From NCBI RefSeq assembly GCF_025215075.1, contig NZ_JAOBTH010000020.1, positions 1-64,000 of the forward strand: a DNA stretch of 64,000 bases. Direction: 5' to 3'. Position numbers and translations under genes: made by a program. Of the stretch, positions 1-8,967 are shown in pieces; position 1 is the first letter of the stretch; each line of letters begins with the position of its first letter. The notes below the pieces were generated by a model, which worked only from the letters and a program-made list of their open reading frames with translations, made no database searches and was not told where the DNA came from. Source of the stretch: Tenacibaculum haliotis (GTDB lineage: Bacteria; Bacteroidota; Bacteroidia; Flavobacteriales; Flavobacteriaceae).

Positions 1-456
1 ATTATCAGTAAGGCCAGATACAGTTACTCCGTTAATAAATCCAGCATTTAATAAAAGTCCAGTTTCACTAGCAGTAATAGTTACTGTAATTGCATCACCA
101 ACTTTAGTAGAAGTATTAGGAATAGATACAGAAGTTATTGTTGGGCTATTCGCATCAATAGCATCTGCGTTTTGACTAATAGCTGTAGTGAAAGCATCAG
201 AGTTATTACCAGCAGCGTCTGTTAAAGTAAAGCTAACTGGAATATCGTCTCCAGCAGCTCTATCAGTATTTCCTTCTACTATTGTATAAGTAGTGGTATA
301 ATTACCACCTCCATTATCAGTAAGGCCAGATACAGTTACTCCGTTAATAAATCCAGCATTTAATAAAAGTCCAGTTTCACTAGCAGTAATAGTTACTGTA
401 ATTGCATCACCAACTTTAGTAGAAGTATTAGGAATAGATACAGAAGTTATTGTTGG
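1..456. repeat. Tandem 312-bp repeat unit (Ig-like domain) with a 144-bp perfect match
   Basis: Positions 1-144 are identical to 313-456, an exact 312-bp (104-codon) period. On the minus strand both encode the same Ig-like core (SIPNTSTKVGDAITVTITAS and following residues). The repeat extends beyond the window edge, so copy number cannot be read here. Perfect nucleotide identity implies recent duplication or gene conversion. Confidence 0.95.
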
Positions 457-1515
457 TGCTTTACCATCAACAACAATAGCTTTATTTGCCCCTAAAGAAT
501 TTGCAGCACCAGGTGTAGCCAATGTTATATCAGCATTAGTACCAGAACCGTTTTGAATTGTTCCTCCGTTTAATAATATAGCACCAGTAGATATATAGTC
601 TAAATCAGCACTTATATCACCAACTTGTACTGTATAATTAAATGTTAATACGTCTGTACCACTTCCAGAAGTATAGTTAATGGTACGGTCTGTAACACCA
701 GTCTCTAAAGTAATTTGTGGAGCTCCTGTTACTGTAACATTTTCGCTAAAATTAACAATAATCGCGATAACATCACCTACTTTATATGTTCCGTTTGCAG
801 TAGAAGAACTAACACTACTTACAGTTGGTGTACCACCGTTAAAGGTAGAGCCACTGAATGAGCTAGGAACAGTTGTAGGGAAAGAATATCCTCCAAAAGA
901 CCAATTTGAAGATGAAGTATTAATTAGAGCAGCACAATCCGTTAAGCTTCCATTACAAATAGGTGAGCCATTATAATATCCCTCTTCAGTAATTATGTTG
1001 GCAGTAACTCCATCTGTTAGCCCTGTGTTGGCTAATGAATTATCGTTTATGTCACCAATAAAAGCAAGAAAAGTTCCTGGAGCGGCTCTGGTTCCTGTAA
1101 AGGCAAAAAGTTCATCTATAACTGCAGTTGAAAAACCAGGGTCAGATTCAGAAGCTGTTCCTGAGCTAGCTGTTATTCCTCCGCTATTATCATCTGCATC
1201 TGTAATATTTATAATATTTCCTTTTGTAATTGTATTACCAGTGTTATTTGTCCATAAAACTTCTCCTTCACCAGTTGGAGTAACGAAAGTGGTTCCATTC
1301 CATTCATCGTCTGTAAAGCGTATTGAAGTATTATTAGGACAGTCATCTAAAAGAAGGAATGCAAACCCGTCGTCATTATCGTGATAGGCTACAAAGGCAA
1401 TGTCACCTGGGGCATCAATTTGACCATTATCATTTTGACTAATGGTATTTAGAATTCCTAAAAAAATAAATAGAAAACTAAAAATTTTGGTATTTAAGGT
1501 AATTTTTTTTTCCAT
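1..1515 (-). CDS. Secreted repeat-containing surface protein (partial, C-terminus off the left edge)
   Basis: An open frame runs leftward from the ATG at 1515 (MEKKITLNTK) to the window edge without a stop, giving at least 505 residues. The N-terminus is a signal peptide (hydrophobic FSFLFIFLGILNTISQ). Residues about 30-230 form a domain with DIAFVAYHDNDDGFAF and acidic/aromatic stretches; I recognise the type from flavobacterial secreted proteins but cannot name the family. From about residue 235 there are Ig-like beta-sandwich repeats with VGDAITVTITASETG-type cores. The last full repeat and the next one at the edge are identical in DNA over 144 bp. Length, Thr/Ser/Asn/Gly richness and repeats suggest an adhesin or large surface protein, perhaps exported by the type IX system, but the diagnostic C-terminal domain lies outside the window. 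Confidence 0.85.
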   Translation of the reverse strand, partial: MEKKITLNTKIFSFLFIFLGILNTISQNDNGQIDAPGDIAFVAYHDNDDGFAFLLLDDCPNNTSIRFTDDEWNGTTFVTPTGEGEVLWTNNTGNTITKGNIINITDADDNSGGITASSGTASESDPGFSTAVIDELFAFTGTRAAPGTFLAFIGDINDNSLANTGLTDGVTANIITEEGYYNGSPICNGSLTDCAALINTSSSNWSFGGYSFPTTVPSSFSGSTFNGGTPTVSSVSSSTANGTYKVGDVIAIIVNFSENVTVTGAPQITLETGVTDRTINYTSGSGTDVLTFNYTVQVGDISADLDYISTGAILLNGGTIQNGSGTNADITLATPGAANSLGANKAIVVDGKAPTITSVSIPNTSTKVGDAITVTITASETGLLLNAGFINGVTVSGLTDNGGGNYTTTYTIVEGNTDRAAGDDIPVSFTLTDAAGNNSDAFTTAISQNADAIDANSPTITSVSIPNTSTKVGDAITVTITASETGLLLNAGFINGVTVSGLTDN

Positions 1516-1568
1516 AATTGTAGTTGTTGTTTTGTAATTAGCATAAAGATAGTGATTTATAAATAAAA

Positions 1569-1594
1569 TTCACCTTTCGTATTTGAAAGGTGAA
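1569..1594 (-). terminator. Intrinsic terminator after the tail-collar gene
   Basis: Perfect 10-bp inverted repeat TTCACCTTTC / GAAAGGTGAA with a 6-nt loop. On the minus strand it is followed by ATTTTATTT. It lies 19 bp past the stop of the tail-collar gene and before the next minus-strand gene. Confidence 0.75.
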
Positions 1595-1613
1595 TGATAA
1601 TAAGTTTTTAATT

Positions 1614-2270
1614 TTAACTTCTAGAGGGAAATTGACCTTGTAAACATATAATGTATCTAACAGTAGTAAATGGTTGTCTGTTATCAAAAGCTTGATTACC
1701 ACCATTCAGTCCAACTGTTCCATTTCCTCCAACTGTTACAGGAATAGTTTGCCCCCCATACTTAGCATTTGGAGTGGCTTCAGAAGCAAAACGATCTCCA
1801 GTATTATTAGCTAATACTCCAACGCCAGGATTTGATGCATCTTCATCACCCACTTCTGTATTTACAGGAATGTTAACTGCACCCGTTAAGCCAGATAGGG
1901 ATAAAGTATGATTATGTTGTGGCATTTGAGCAACTGTTAACATTCTAAATTCTGCTCCACCTTTTGATGCTTGAGGATAATTTTGTAAACCTGGTCCATG
2001 CCCTGCACTTATGGCAACTCTACCACGAAAATCTGGTAAAGCAAAAGTCGTTCTACAGTCCCCGCCATACTGACAGCCTAGTATAGAAAATAACGCTGTA
2101 TTAGAGCTAATAGCTAATAATTGTCCATCGCAAAAAGCCCAGCCTCTTGGTGCAAATGTTCCACCAAACATTTTAATCTCTCCTATAAAGCCATCTTGTT
2201 GTGCAGAAATATTTGATATTGATAATAAACAAATGAAAAGTAATGCTGTTAATTTGATTTTTAGTTTCAT
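1614..2270 (-). CDS. Secreted tail-collar (microcystin-dependent-protein-like) domain protein
   Basis: A 218-residue protein with a signal peptide (KLTALLFICLLSISNISAQ). The mature N-terminus GFIGEIKMFGGTFAPRGWAF is the start of the phage tail collar domain (Pfam Phage_Collar type), followed by CDGQLLAISSNTALFSILG, LPDFRGRVAISAG and QMPQHNHTLSL, all family hallmarks, and C-terminal NRQPFTTVRYIICLQG. In phages this fold sits at the base of tail fibres; stand-alone bacterial copies (MdpB-like) are of unknown role. The signal peptide implies export to the periplasm or surface. No other phage genes are nearby, so it is not a prophage remnant. It has its own terminator. Confidence 0.9.
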   Translation of the reverse strand: MKLKIKLTALLFICLLSISNISAQQDGFIGEIKMFGGTFAPRGWAFCDGQLLAISSNTALFSILGCQYGGDCRTTFALPDFRGRVAISAGHGPGLQNYPQASKGGAEFRMLTVAQMPQHNHTLSLSGLTGAVNIPVNTEVGDEDASNPGVGVLANNTGDRFASEATPNAKYGGQTIPVTVGGNGTVGLNGGNQAFDNRQPFTTVRYIICLQGQFPSRS

Positions 2271-2410
2271 CTTTAGTAAAGTTTAGTTAGTTTATAGTAA
2301 CCAAATTTAACAATAGATAATGTGAGGTTGTAAAAAAAAACCTTGAGCGTATAAGTTAAAAGTATAAAAGAGGTTAAAAAAGGTATAAAGGTGCTATTCT
2401 TTGTAAAACA

Positions 2411-3910
2411 TTAATTTTTACGCCAAAAAAAAGGAGTAAATAAAATTAATACAGTAAAAAGCTCTAATCTTCCTATCAGCATTAAAAATGAGCAAAACCA
2501 TTTGGCTGCGATAGATAAATGATTAAAATTACTTACAGGACTAACTGTTCCTATTGCTGGACCAATATTTCCTAAAGAAGAAGCACAGGCTCCTAAGGCA
2601 GAATATAAATCTAATCCGAAAAAAGTTAGTATTACAGTTCCTATAATAAAAATTAACATGTATAAAACAAAGAAAGAGAGTATGTTAAAAACAATTTTTT
2701 GTTTTACCGCTTTACCATCGTAACGAACAGGTACAATAGCATTAGGATGTAGTGATTTTTTAAACTCTAAAAAACTACTTTTAAGCATTACAATATGTCG
2801 AACAATTTTTACACCTCCAGAAGTAGATCCTGCAGAACCGCCTAAGAAAAATAATGAGAAAAACATTGCTGTTACAAAAAAGCTCCACATCGTAAAATCA
2901 GCACTTACAAATCCGGTTGTTGTAACTACTGAAATTACAGAAAACAAAGAGTGTCTTATAGCGCTTTCGGTTGCTCCCCATACCATTGGATGTTGAATAG
3001 ATGTTTGTAATGCTGGATCTTGATAAAAAAGGATCATTATTGCAATAATCGCAGCAATGATTACTGTACCGAAGAAATAATATTTAAATTCTTCACTCTG
3101 AATTACTTTACGAACTTTTCCTTTTAAAGCAAAGTAGGTAAGTACAAAGTTGGTACCTGCTACAAACATAAAAAATATAATAATGTATTGTATCATTGGT
3201 GTTCCGTTCCAATGGGCAACACTTGCATTTTTTGTTGAAAAACCACCGGTACTAACAGTTGCCATAGCATGATTAATGGCATCAAACCAATTCATACCTG
3301 CTACTTTTAAAAGCAAAAACTGAACAACGGTAAGCAATACATAGATTTGCCACAATCGTTTAGCGGTATCAGTAATACGTGGGTGTAATTTATCTGCTGA
3401 TGGGCCAGGAGCTTCTGCCATAAACAATTGCATGCCTCCAATACCCAATAAAGGTAGTATTGCGATGGTAAGTACAATAATTCCCATACCACCAATCCAA
3501 TGTGTAGCACTACGCCAAAAGAGGATTCCTTTAGGCATAGATTCTATATCTGTTAAGATAGAGGATCCGGTTGTTGAATAGCCAGAAATAGTTTCAAAAA
3601 AGGCATTTGTTATTGAAGGAATACTGCCAGATAAAAGATAAGGAAGCATTCCTGTAATTGATAAAATAAGCCACCCGGAGGTAACAATAAGATAGCCTTC
3701 TTTTTTTTGAATTTTTTTATTGTCAGGTTTGTTAAAAAAATAAAGAATTAAACCAATCGCTATTGTAATAATACCAGCGTTTAAGATTCCCCATTTAGAA
3801 ATTTCATCATAATAAAAACTAAAAGGTAACGAAAACCACATAAACAACCCATTAAGAATAGCTGTTATTCCTAAAAATCGATAAATTAATTTTAGATTAA
3901 GGTTTTCCAT
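2411..3910 (-). CDS. trkH: Trk-type potassium transporter membrane subunit
   Basis: A 499-residue membrane protein of the TrkH/KtrB superfamily that takes up K+ across the inner membrane. The four selectivity-filter loops are visible: ISGYSTTGSS, MATVSTGGFST, VVTTTGFVSADF and SSLGNIGPAIG, each between hydrophobic pairs (MPM repeats). I start at ATG 3910 (MENLNLKLIYRFLG): it forms a TAATG overlap with the trkA stop, and the upstream in-frame extension lies inside trkA. The overlap implies translational coupling with the regulatory subunit. Ends in a basic tail (FFWRKN). Confidence 0.95.
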   Translation of the reverse strand: MENLNLKLIYRFLGITAILNGLFMWFSLPFSFYYDEISKWGILNAGIITIAIGLILYFFNKPDNKKIQKKEGYLIVTSGWLILSITGMLPYLLSGSIPSITNAFFETISGYSTTGSSILTDIESMPKGILFWRSATHWIGGMGIIVLTIAILPLLGIGGMQLFMAEAPGPSADKLHPRITDTAKRLWQIYVLLTVVQFLLLKVAGMNWFDAINHAMATVSTGGFSTKNASVAHWNGTPMIQYIIIFFMFVAGTNFVLTYFALKGKVRKVIQSEEFKYYFFGTVIIAAIIAIMILFYQDPALQTSIQHPMVWGATESAIRHSLFSVISVVTTTGFVSADFTMWSFFVTAMFFSLFFLGGSAGSTSGGVKIVRHIVMLKSSFLEFKKSLHPNAIVPVRYDGKAVKQKIVFNILSFFVLYMLIFIIGTVILTFFGLDLYSALGACASSLGNIGPAIGTVSPVSNFNHLSIAAKWFCSFLMLIGRLELFTVLILFTPFFWRKN

Positions 3911-5256
3911 TAGTTGAATAAATCTTCTACAATTGATATTGCTTCTGGCAAACAAAAAACAATTGCTTTATCACCACTTTGTAGTTGAAAACTACCAAAA
4001 GACATGTGTGGTTTTCCATCTCTAATTACTCCACCAAAAACAGCTTCTCTAGGAAAACGTAACTCTTTAATAGGTTTTAAAGTTACTTTAGCATTTTCTT
4101 GTACTTCAAACTCAAAAACTTCAGCATCAATATTATGTAAGTTGGCTAATGCTAAAATTTCTCCTTTACGAATGTGGCGAAAAATATTACTAGCGGCAAT
4201 TAATTTTTTATTAATAAGCGTATTGATTCCTATTGTTTGAGAAATATTGATGTAATCCATATTTTCAACCAAAGCGATCGTTTTTTTAACGCCTTTAGAT
4301 TTAGCAACTAAGCAAGACATAATATTGGTTTCAGAGTCACCAGTTACGGCAATAAAAGCATCCATCTCTCTAATATTTTCTTCTTCTAAAAGTTCTAAAT
4401 CTCTACCATCACCATGAATCACTAATGTATCCATTAAATCTTCAGCAAGGTTTAACGCTTTTTCTTTTTTACGCTCAATTAACTTTACCTTAAAATTATC
4501 TTTACAAAGGCTTCTAGCAGTTTTTCTACCTATACTACTACCACCAAGAATCATTACATTTTTAATGTTTATTTGCTCTTTACCAACAATAGGGTAGAGC
4601 TTAGAGATGCTATAACTTGGAACAGAAAAATAAACTTGATCGTTCATTTTATAAACGGTATCTCCACGAGGAATTATAGTTTGCGCAGTTCCTTCTCGCT
4701 TTATAGCGATGGTAATAAAATCAACTAAACTAAATTTATCTTTTGCTTCTTTAACTGTTAAATCTAATATTGGAGATTTATAACTAAGGGTTGTTCCCAT
4801 GATGTTAAATACACCATTTTCAAAAGCTACGGTATCGTTAAAGGAAGATTGATTTAATAATAATTTTATTTCTTCAGCAGCCAAAGCTTCTGGAGAAATC
4901 ATAAAATCTACTCCGAAATCTTTAAAATTGATGCTATCATTTTTTAAAAACTCAGGATTGTTAATTCTAGCAATTGTTTTTTTTACGCCTAAAGCTTTCC
5001 CTATAACAGAGATCGTAAAATTGGTATTTTGACTTTCGGTAACGGCCAATAATAAATCGGCAGAACCAATTCCAATTTCTTTTAATAATTTAATAGAGGT
5101 AGCATCTCCTTTTTTGGTTATAACATCTAAATGATTATTGATATAGTTTAGCTTTTCGCCATCAAAATCAATCACATAAGTATCTTGTGATTCGTAAGAA
5201 AGGAGTTTAGCCAAATGAAAACCTACGTCTCCAGCCCCGGCTATAATAATTTTCAT
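3910..5256 (-). CDS. trkA: Trk potassium uptake regulatory NAD-binding protein
   Basis: A 448-residue cytoplasmic gating subunit of the Trk potassium system. It has two Rossmann RCK-N domains, opening with IIAGAGDVGFHLAKLL at the N-terminus and MILGGSSIGRKTARSL near residue 232, each followed by an RCK-C (TrkA-C) domain; acidic residues at the second strand ends (VIDFD, LIERK) fit NAD(H) binding. The start at 5256 (MKIIIAGAG) is chosen because the Rossmann motif begins there; the longer in-frame extension runs into the divergent radC region. First gene of a trkA-trkH pair. Confidence 0.95.
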   Translation of the reverse strand: MKIIIAGAGDVGFHLAKLLSYESQDTYVIDFDGEKLNYINNHLDVITKKGDATSIKLLKEIGIGSADLLLAVTESQNTNFTISVIGKALGVKKTIARINNPEFLKNDSINFKDFGVDFMISPEALAAEEIKLLLNQSSFNDTVAFENGVFNIMGTTLSYKSPILDLTVKEAKDKFSLVDFITIAIKREGTAQTIIPRGDTVYKMNDQVYFSVPSYSISKLYPIVGKEQINIKNVMILGGSSIGRKTARSLCKDNFKVKLIERKKEKALNLAEDLMDTLVIHGDGRDLELLEEENIREMDAFIAVTGDSETNIMSCLVAKSKGVKKTIALVENMDYINISQTIGINTLINKKLIAASNIFRHIRKGEILALANLHNIDAEVFEFEVQENAKVTLKPIKELRFPREAVFGGVIRDGKPHMSFGSFQLQSGDKAIVFCLPEAISIVEDLFN

Positions 5257-5353
5257 ATATAAAATTGAAAAGGATAGAATGCAAAGATACTGTGCTTCTT
5301 TGGGTTGTGCAAAAAATGAATTATATTTATATCTGATTAATAAACAGGAGGCT

Positions 5354-6040
5354 ATGAATAAAATATCAATTAAATCTTGGGCATTAGATGATAGGCCGCG
5401 TGAAAAACTGATGTTGAAAGGTAAATCAGTTTTGTCAGATGCTGAGTTAGTTGCCATTCTTATTGGATCTGGAAATAGAGAAGAGAGTGCAGTTGCCCTT
5501 TCTCAGAGAATATTAAAATCAGTAAATAATGATTTAAATGCATTGGCGAAATTATCGATAGAAGAGTTAATGATGTTTAAAGGAATAGGAGAGGCAAAGG
5601 CGATTTCGATAATCACAGCTTTAGAATTCGGAAAAAGAAGACAGTTTGAAGAAAGAGAGGTTGTCTCAAAAATAAAGAGCTCGCTAGATGCTGTTACCAT
5701 ATTACAACCTTTATTGGGCGATTTAGAGCATGAAGAATTTTGGGTGTTATATTTAAATAATTCAAATAAAGTATTGGCAAAACATCAATTAAGTAAAGGA
5801 GGTTTTACGGCAACACTAGTTGATGTGCGATTATTGTATCAAAAAGCATTAAAATTATCAGCAGTTGGTGTGATTGTGTCACATAATCATCCGTCAGGAA
5901 AAATGAAACCAAGTAGCTCTGATATTGAACTTACTAATAAAATAAAAGAAGCCGGTGTTACTTTAGATATAAAACTCTTAGACCATTTAATAATTACCGA
6001 AAAAGCGTATTTTAGCTTTGCAGATGAAGGGATTTTATAG
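5354..6040 (+). CDS. radC: RadC family JAMM-domain protein
   Basis: A 228-residue protein. The N-terminal helix-hairpin-helix-like region (DAELVAILIGSG, LMMFKGIGEAKAISI) is followed by an MPN/JAMM domain with the zinc motif SHNHPSGKMKPSSSD and an upstream glutamate. RadC proteins were named for DNA repair, but the biochemical role is unsettled; a metalloprotease or nuclease activity is only inferred from the fold. The start at 5354 (MNKISIKSW) follows AGGAG at 5346-5350, one of the few clear Shine-Dalgarno-like sequences in the window. Divergent from trkA, with about 97 bp between them. Confidence 0.93.
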   Translation: MNKISIKSWALDDRPREKLMLKGKSVLSDAELVAILIGSGNREESAVALSQRILKSVNNDLNALAKLSIEELMMFKGIGEAKAISIITALEFGKRRQFEEREVVSKIKSSLDAVTILQPLLGDLEHEEFWVLYLNNSNKVLAKHQLSKGGFTATLVDVRLLYQKALKLSAVGVIVSHNHPSGKMKPSSSDIELTNKIKEAGVTLDIKLLDHLIITEKAYFSFADEGIL

Positions 6041-6075
6041 TCGTTTATATTTTGCTACAATTTTTATTATAGACT

Positions 6076-7380
6076 ATGATACTTATTTATACTCATAAAA
6101 TTACGCCTCGTGTTCGTTATGTTTTTAAACATGTTTTTACACGGGTTTTAAAAATACCGATTAATTTTACAGGTAAAGTAGAAGAGTTTGTAGCCTATAA
6201 TGGGCCTAAATTTTCGTATACGAATGTAGCTTTAGGAAAAGAATTTTTTGTAAAAAGTAACGAATTGTTATTTCAACAAGGAATTAAAAATTTCGAAATA
6301 AATGTAAAAAAATGGGATAACCTTCCTTGCTTTTTTTCAACAGATGAGCAATCAGAAATTCCGTTCGATATTTTTGCTGCAAGTTTTTATCTAATTTCTA
6401 GGTATGAAGAATATTTACCACATGTAAAAGATGTACATACTCGTTTTATGGCAACGGAAAGTATCGCTTTTAAATCTGGTTTTTTAGAAAAACCTATTAT
6501 TGACATTTGGGCCTATAAATTTTTAGAAATATTAAAAATTAAGTTCCCAGACTATGAACACGCTACAAGAAAATATAAATACATTTCTACAATTGATGTA
6601 GACAATGCTTTTGCCTACAAATACAAGAGTTTTGTACGAACAATGGGCGGGTTTTTAAAAGATGGATCACAATTTAAAATAATTACAATTTGGGATCGAT
6701 TTGCAGTTTTATTCAATATAAAGCGAGATCCGTTTAATACTTTTAAATCGATTGTAGAATTAAAAAAGATATATGAAGTTAGAACTATTTTTTTCTTTTT
6801 AATAGGAGATTATACCACTTTTGATACAAACGTATCAGCCTCAAAAGGAAAATTTAAGTTGCTAATAAAAGACATGGTTGATTATGCACGAGTAGGCTTG
6901 CATCCATCGTATTATACAAGAGAAAATAATTTATTGTTAAAAAAAGAGAAAGAACGATTAGAAAATATCATTAATATGCCGATTAAACGTTCTCGTCAGC
7001 ATTATTTACGATTATCACTACCAAAAACATATCAGAATTTAATCGATTTAGAAATAGAAGAAGATTACTCGATGGGGTATGCAAGTCATACCGGCTTTAG
7101 AGCAAGCACTTGTACGCCGTTTTATTTTTATGATTTAGAATTTGAAATTCAAACACCCTTAAAAATATTTCCTTTTGCTTTAATTGACACCACTTTAAAC
7201 GATTATATGAAACTAACACCAAAACAATCGTTAGGTAAAATTAGAGATTTAAAGAATGAGGTTAAAGCTGTTAACGGTGTTTTTATCACTGTTTTTCATA
7301 ATGAAAGTTTAAGTAATTATCAAAGATGGCGCGGATGGAAACGAGTATATAGCTCGATGTTGAAAATAGTTAGACATTAA
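6076..7380 (+). CDS. Polysaccharide deacetylase-like protein
   Basis: A 434-residue protein with no signal peptide. The N-terminal 130 residues match the domain usually preceding a divergent polysaccharide deacetylase (NodB-fold) domain in Bacteroidota (DUF7033 type, from memory). The catalytic half starts near residue 170 with STIDVDNAFAYKYKS, where the aspartates correspond to NodB motif 1. VGLHPSYYT near residue 275 carries the histidine typical of motif 2, and YASHTGFRAST and TVFHNESLS follow. The usual role is removing acetyl groups from cell-surface glycans; the substrate cannot be read. It begins 35 bp after radC and precedes a HAD phosphatase gene in the same direction, so co-transcription is likely. 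Confidence 0.82.
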   Translation: MILIYTHKITPRVRYVFKHVFTRVLKIPINFTGKVEEFVAYNGPKFSYTNVALGKEFFVKSNELLFQQGIKNFEINVKKWDNLPCFFSTDEQSEIPFDIFAASFYLISRYEEYLPHVKDVHTRFMATESIAFKSGFLEKPIIDIWAYKFLEILKIKFPDYEHATRKYKYISTIDVDNAFAYKYKSFVRTMGGFLKDGSQFKIITIWDRFAVLFNIKRDPFNTFKSIVELKKIYEVRTIFFFLIGDYTTFDTNVSASKGKFKLLIKDMVDYARVGLHPSYYTRENNLLLKKEKERLENIINMPIKRSRQHYLRLSLPKTYQNLIDLEIEEDYSMGYASHTGFRASTCTPFYFYDLEFEIQTPLKIFPFALIDTTLNDYMKLTPKQSLGKIRDLKNEVKAVNGVFITVFHNESLSNYQRWRGWKRVYSSMLKIVRH

Positions 7381-7408
7381 TTAAATTTAGTAAGCATTAT
7401 ATTTTTAT

Positions 7409-8086
7409 ATGAATATAGAACACATTTTTTTTGATTTAGATCATACACTTTGGGATTTTGATAAAAATTCAAAACTAACTTTCCAACAAATTTTTAAAGA
7501 ACAAGAGATTCAATTAGAAATAGTGGAATTTTTAGAAGTGTATATGCCTATAAACCTTGAATATTGGCGATTGTATAGAGAAGATAAAGTTACAAAATCG
7601 GTATTAAGATACAGTAGATTACAGGATGCTTTTAACGCTGTAAATTATACAATTTCTGATACTTTAATCAATACAATTTCTGAAGATTACATAAAGTATT
7701 TACCTAATCACAATCATTTATTTGAAGGTGCTATTGAGGTTTTAGAATATTTAAAACAAAAATATGAATTGCATATAATTACAAATGGTTTTGAAGAAGT
7801 TCAAATTTTGAAGATGCAAAAATCAGGAATAGCTAAATACTTTAAAGAAGTAATTACGTCGGAAAGTGTGGGCGTAAAAAAACCAAACCCTAAAGTTTTC
7901 GAGTTTGCTTTAATGAAGGCAAAAACAACTCCAAAAAATTCTTTAATGATAGGAGATAGTTATGAAGCTGATGTTATGGGTGCATTAAAAATTGGGATGT
8001 TAGCTATTCATTTTACGAACGACACAAATACTAAACAAGGCATTTTAAGTGTTGAATCATTACTAGCATTAAAAAAATATGTATAA
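7409..8086 (+). CDS. YjjG-type HAD nucleotidase
   Basis: A 225-residue cytoplasmic HAD-superfamily phosphatase. Motif I is FDLDHTLWDFDKNS, where the first Asp is the nucleophile. Motif II is IITNGF, motif III the lysine in VGVKKPNPKVFE, and motif IV MIGDSYEADVMGA. The all-helical cap between motifs I and II (residues 15-90) fits the YjjG/noncanonical pyrimidine 5'-nucleotidase group, which clears abnormal nucleoside monophosphates. Substrate assignment is by family only. It follows the deacetylase-like gene by 28 bp. Confidence 0.88.
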   Translation: MNIEHIFFDLDHTLWDFDKNSKLTFQQIFKEQEIQLEIVEFLEVYMPINLEYWRLYREDKVTKSVLRYSRLQDAFNAVNYTISDTLINTISEDYIKYLPNHNHLFEGAIEVLEYLKQKYELHIITNGFEEVQILKMQKSGIAKYFKEVITSESVGVKKPNPKVFEFALMKAKTTPKNSLMIGDSYEADVMGALKIGMLAIHFTNDTNTKQGILSVESLLALKKYV

Positions 8087-8168
8087 TACGATTTATAGTT
8101 TATTAAAAATAACCGATATTGCTGATACTTATACTATTATTTTAAGTTTAAATTAATTAAGAATTATA

Positions 8169-8918
8169 ATGAAGAAAATATTTTTGATTTTACTGATGTT
8201 AACGACATCAATTTTTGCGCAAAAAAAAGTGAATAATTACAAATACGTAATTGTACCCAATAAATTTGATTTTTTAAATAAGAATGATAAATATCAAACA
8301 AGTTCATTAACTAAGTTTTTATTTAATAAATATGGTTTTACAGCTATTTTGGAAGATGAAAAATTACCGAATGATTTAGCTAAAGACAGATGTTTGGCGT
8401 TAAGAGGGGTCATAAAAGAAGCATCTGGTATGTTTTCAACGAAAACATTTGTAGAATTACGAGATTGTTTTAATAATGTTGTCTTTACCTCTGTAGTAGG
8501 AAAAAGTAAGCAAAAAGAATACAAAAGAGCCTACCAAGAATCGATTCGTAATGCATTTAAAACTATTAAAAGTTTAAATTATAAATACACACCTCTTAAA
8601 AAAGAAAAAATTGAGGTTGTTAATGAAAATATACCAGCGGTAGTTGCTTTACCCAAAATAGTTGTTAATAAACCTGTTTCTGTAAACACAAATAAAGAGG
8701 TTGAAATAGCAAATTTATATGCGCAATCAACTGCTAACGGATATCAATTAGTAAATACGAAACCCGAAGTTGTTTTTCAATTATTGAAAACGAATATAAA
8801 AGATGTTTTTGTTATCAAAAATAAAAACGGAATCCTTTATAAAAATAATGCAATTTGGATTGCTGAATATTATAAAGAGAACGTACAAGTCATTAAAAAA
8901 TATCAAATAAAATTTTAA
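8169..8918 (+). CDS. Secreted hypothetical protein
   Basis: A 249-residue protein with a clear signal peptide (KKIFLILLMLTTSIFAQ), predicted periplasmic or outer-membrane associated. The N-terminal third (YKYVIVPNKFDFLNKNDKY, then LTKFLFNKYGF) resembles a conserved flavobacterial family of unknown function. A Lys/Glu/Val-rich linker (residues 140-175) joins it to a small C-terminal domain ending in YYKENVQVIKKYQIKF. I recognise no catalytic motif. It ends at a bidirectional terminator shared with rarA. Confidence 0.8.
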   Translation: MKKIFLILLMLTTSIFAQKKVNNYKYVIVPNKFDFLNKNDKYQTSSLTKFLFNKYGFTAILEDEKLPNDLAKDRCLALRGVIKEASGMFSTKTFVELRDCFNNVVFTSVVGKSKQKEYKRAYQESIRNAFKTIKSLNYKYTPLKKEKIEVVNENIPAVVALPKIVVNKPVSVNTNKEVEIANLYAQSTANGYQLVNTKPEVVFQLLKTNIKDVFVIKNKNGILYKNNAIWIAEYYKENVQVIKKYQIKF

Positions 8919-8940
8919 TATGATATTAAATGAATTAAAA

Positions 8941-8967
8941 AAGCGAGCTGGATAGCTCGCTTTTTTT
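8941..8967. terminator. Bidirectional terminator between convergent genes
   Basis: Stem AAGCGAGCT / AGCTCGCTT with a 4-nt GGAT loop, followed by seven T on the plus strand and preceded by an A run, so it can serve both the secreted-protein gene and rarA. Confidence 0.9.

Noticed and set aside
680..1384. Plus-strand open frames opposite the surface-protein gene
   Set aside because: They are antisense shadows of the long minus-strand frame (1-1515), which has a signal peptide and Ig-like repeats; the shadow proteins have no recognisable features.
1614..2270. Prophage remnant suggested by the tail-collar domain
   Set aside because: The protein has a signal peptide and no head, tail, integrase or lysis gene is adjacent.
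3307..3510. Small minus-strand frame inside trkH
   Set aside because: Out-of-frame shadow of a strongly conserved membrane-protein gene with no start context of its own.
5257..5457. N-terminal extension of trkA up to 5457
   Set aside because: It is encoded antisense to the radC start, has no homology, and the RCK Rossmann motif begins exactly at the ATG at 5256.
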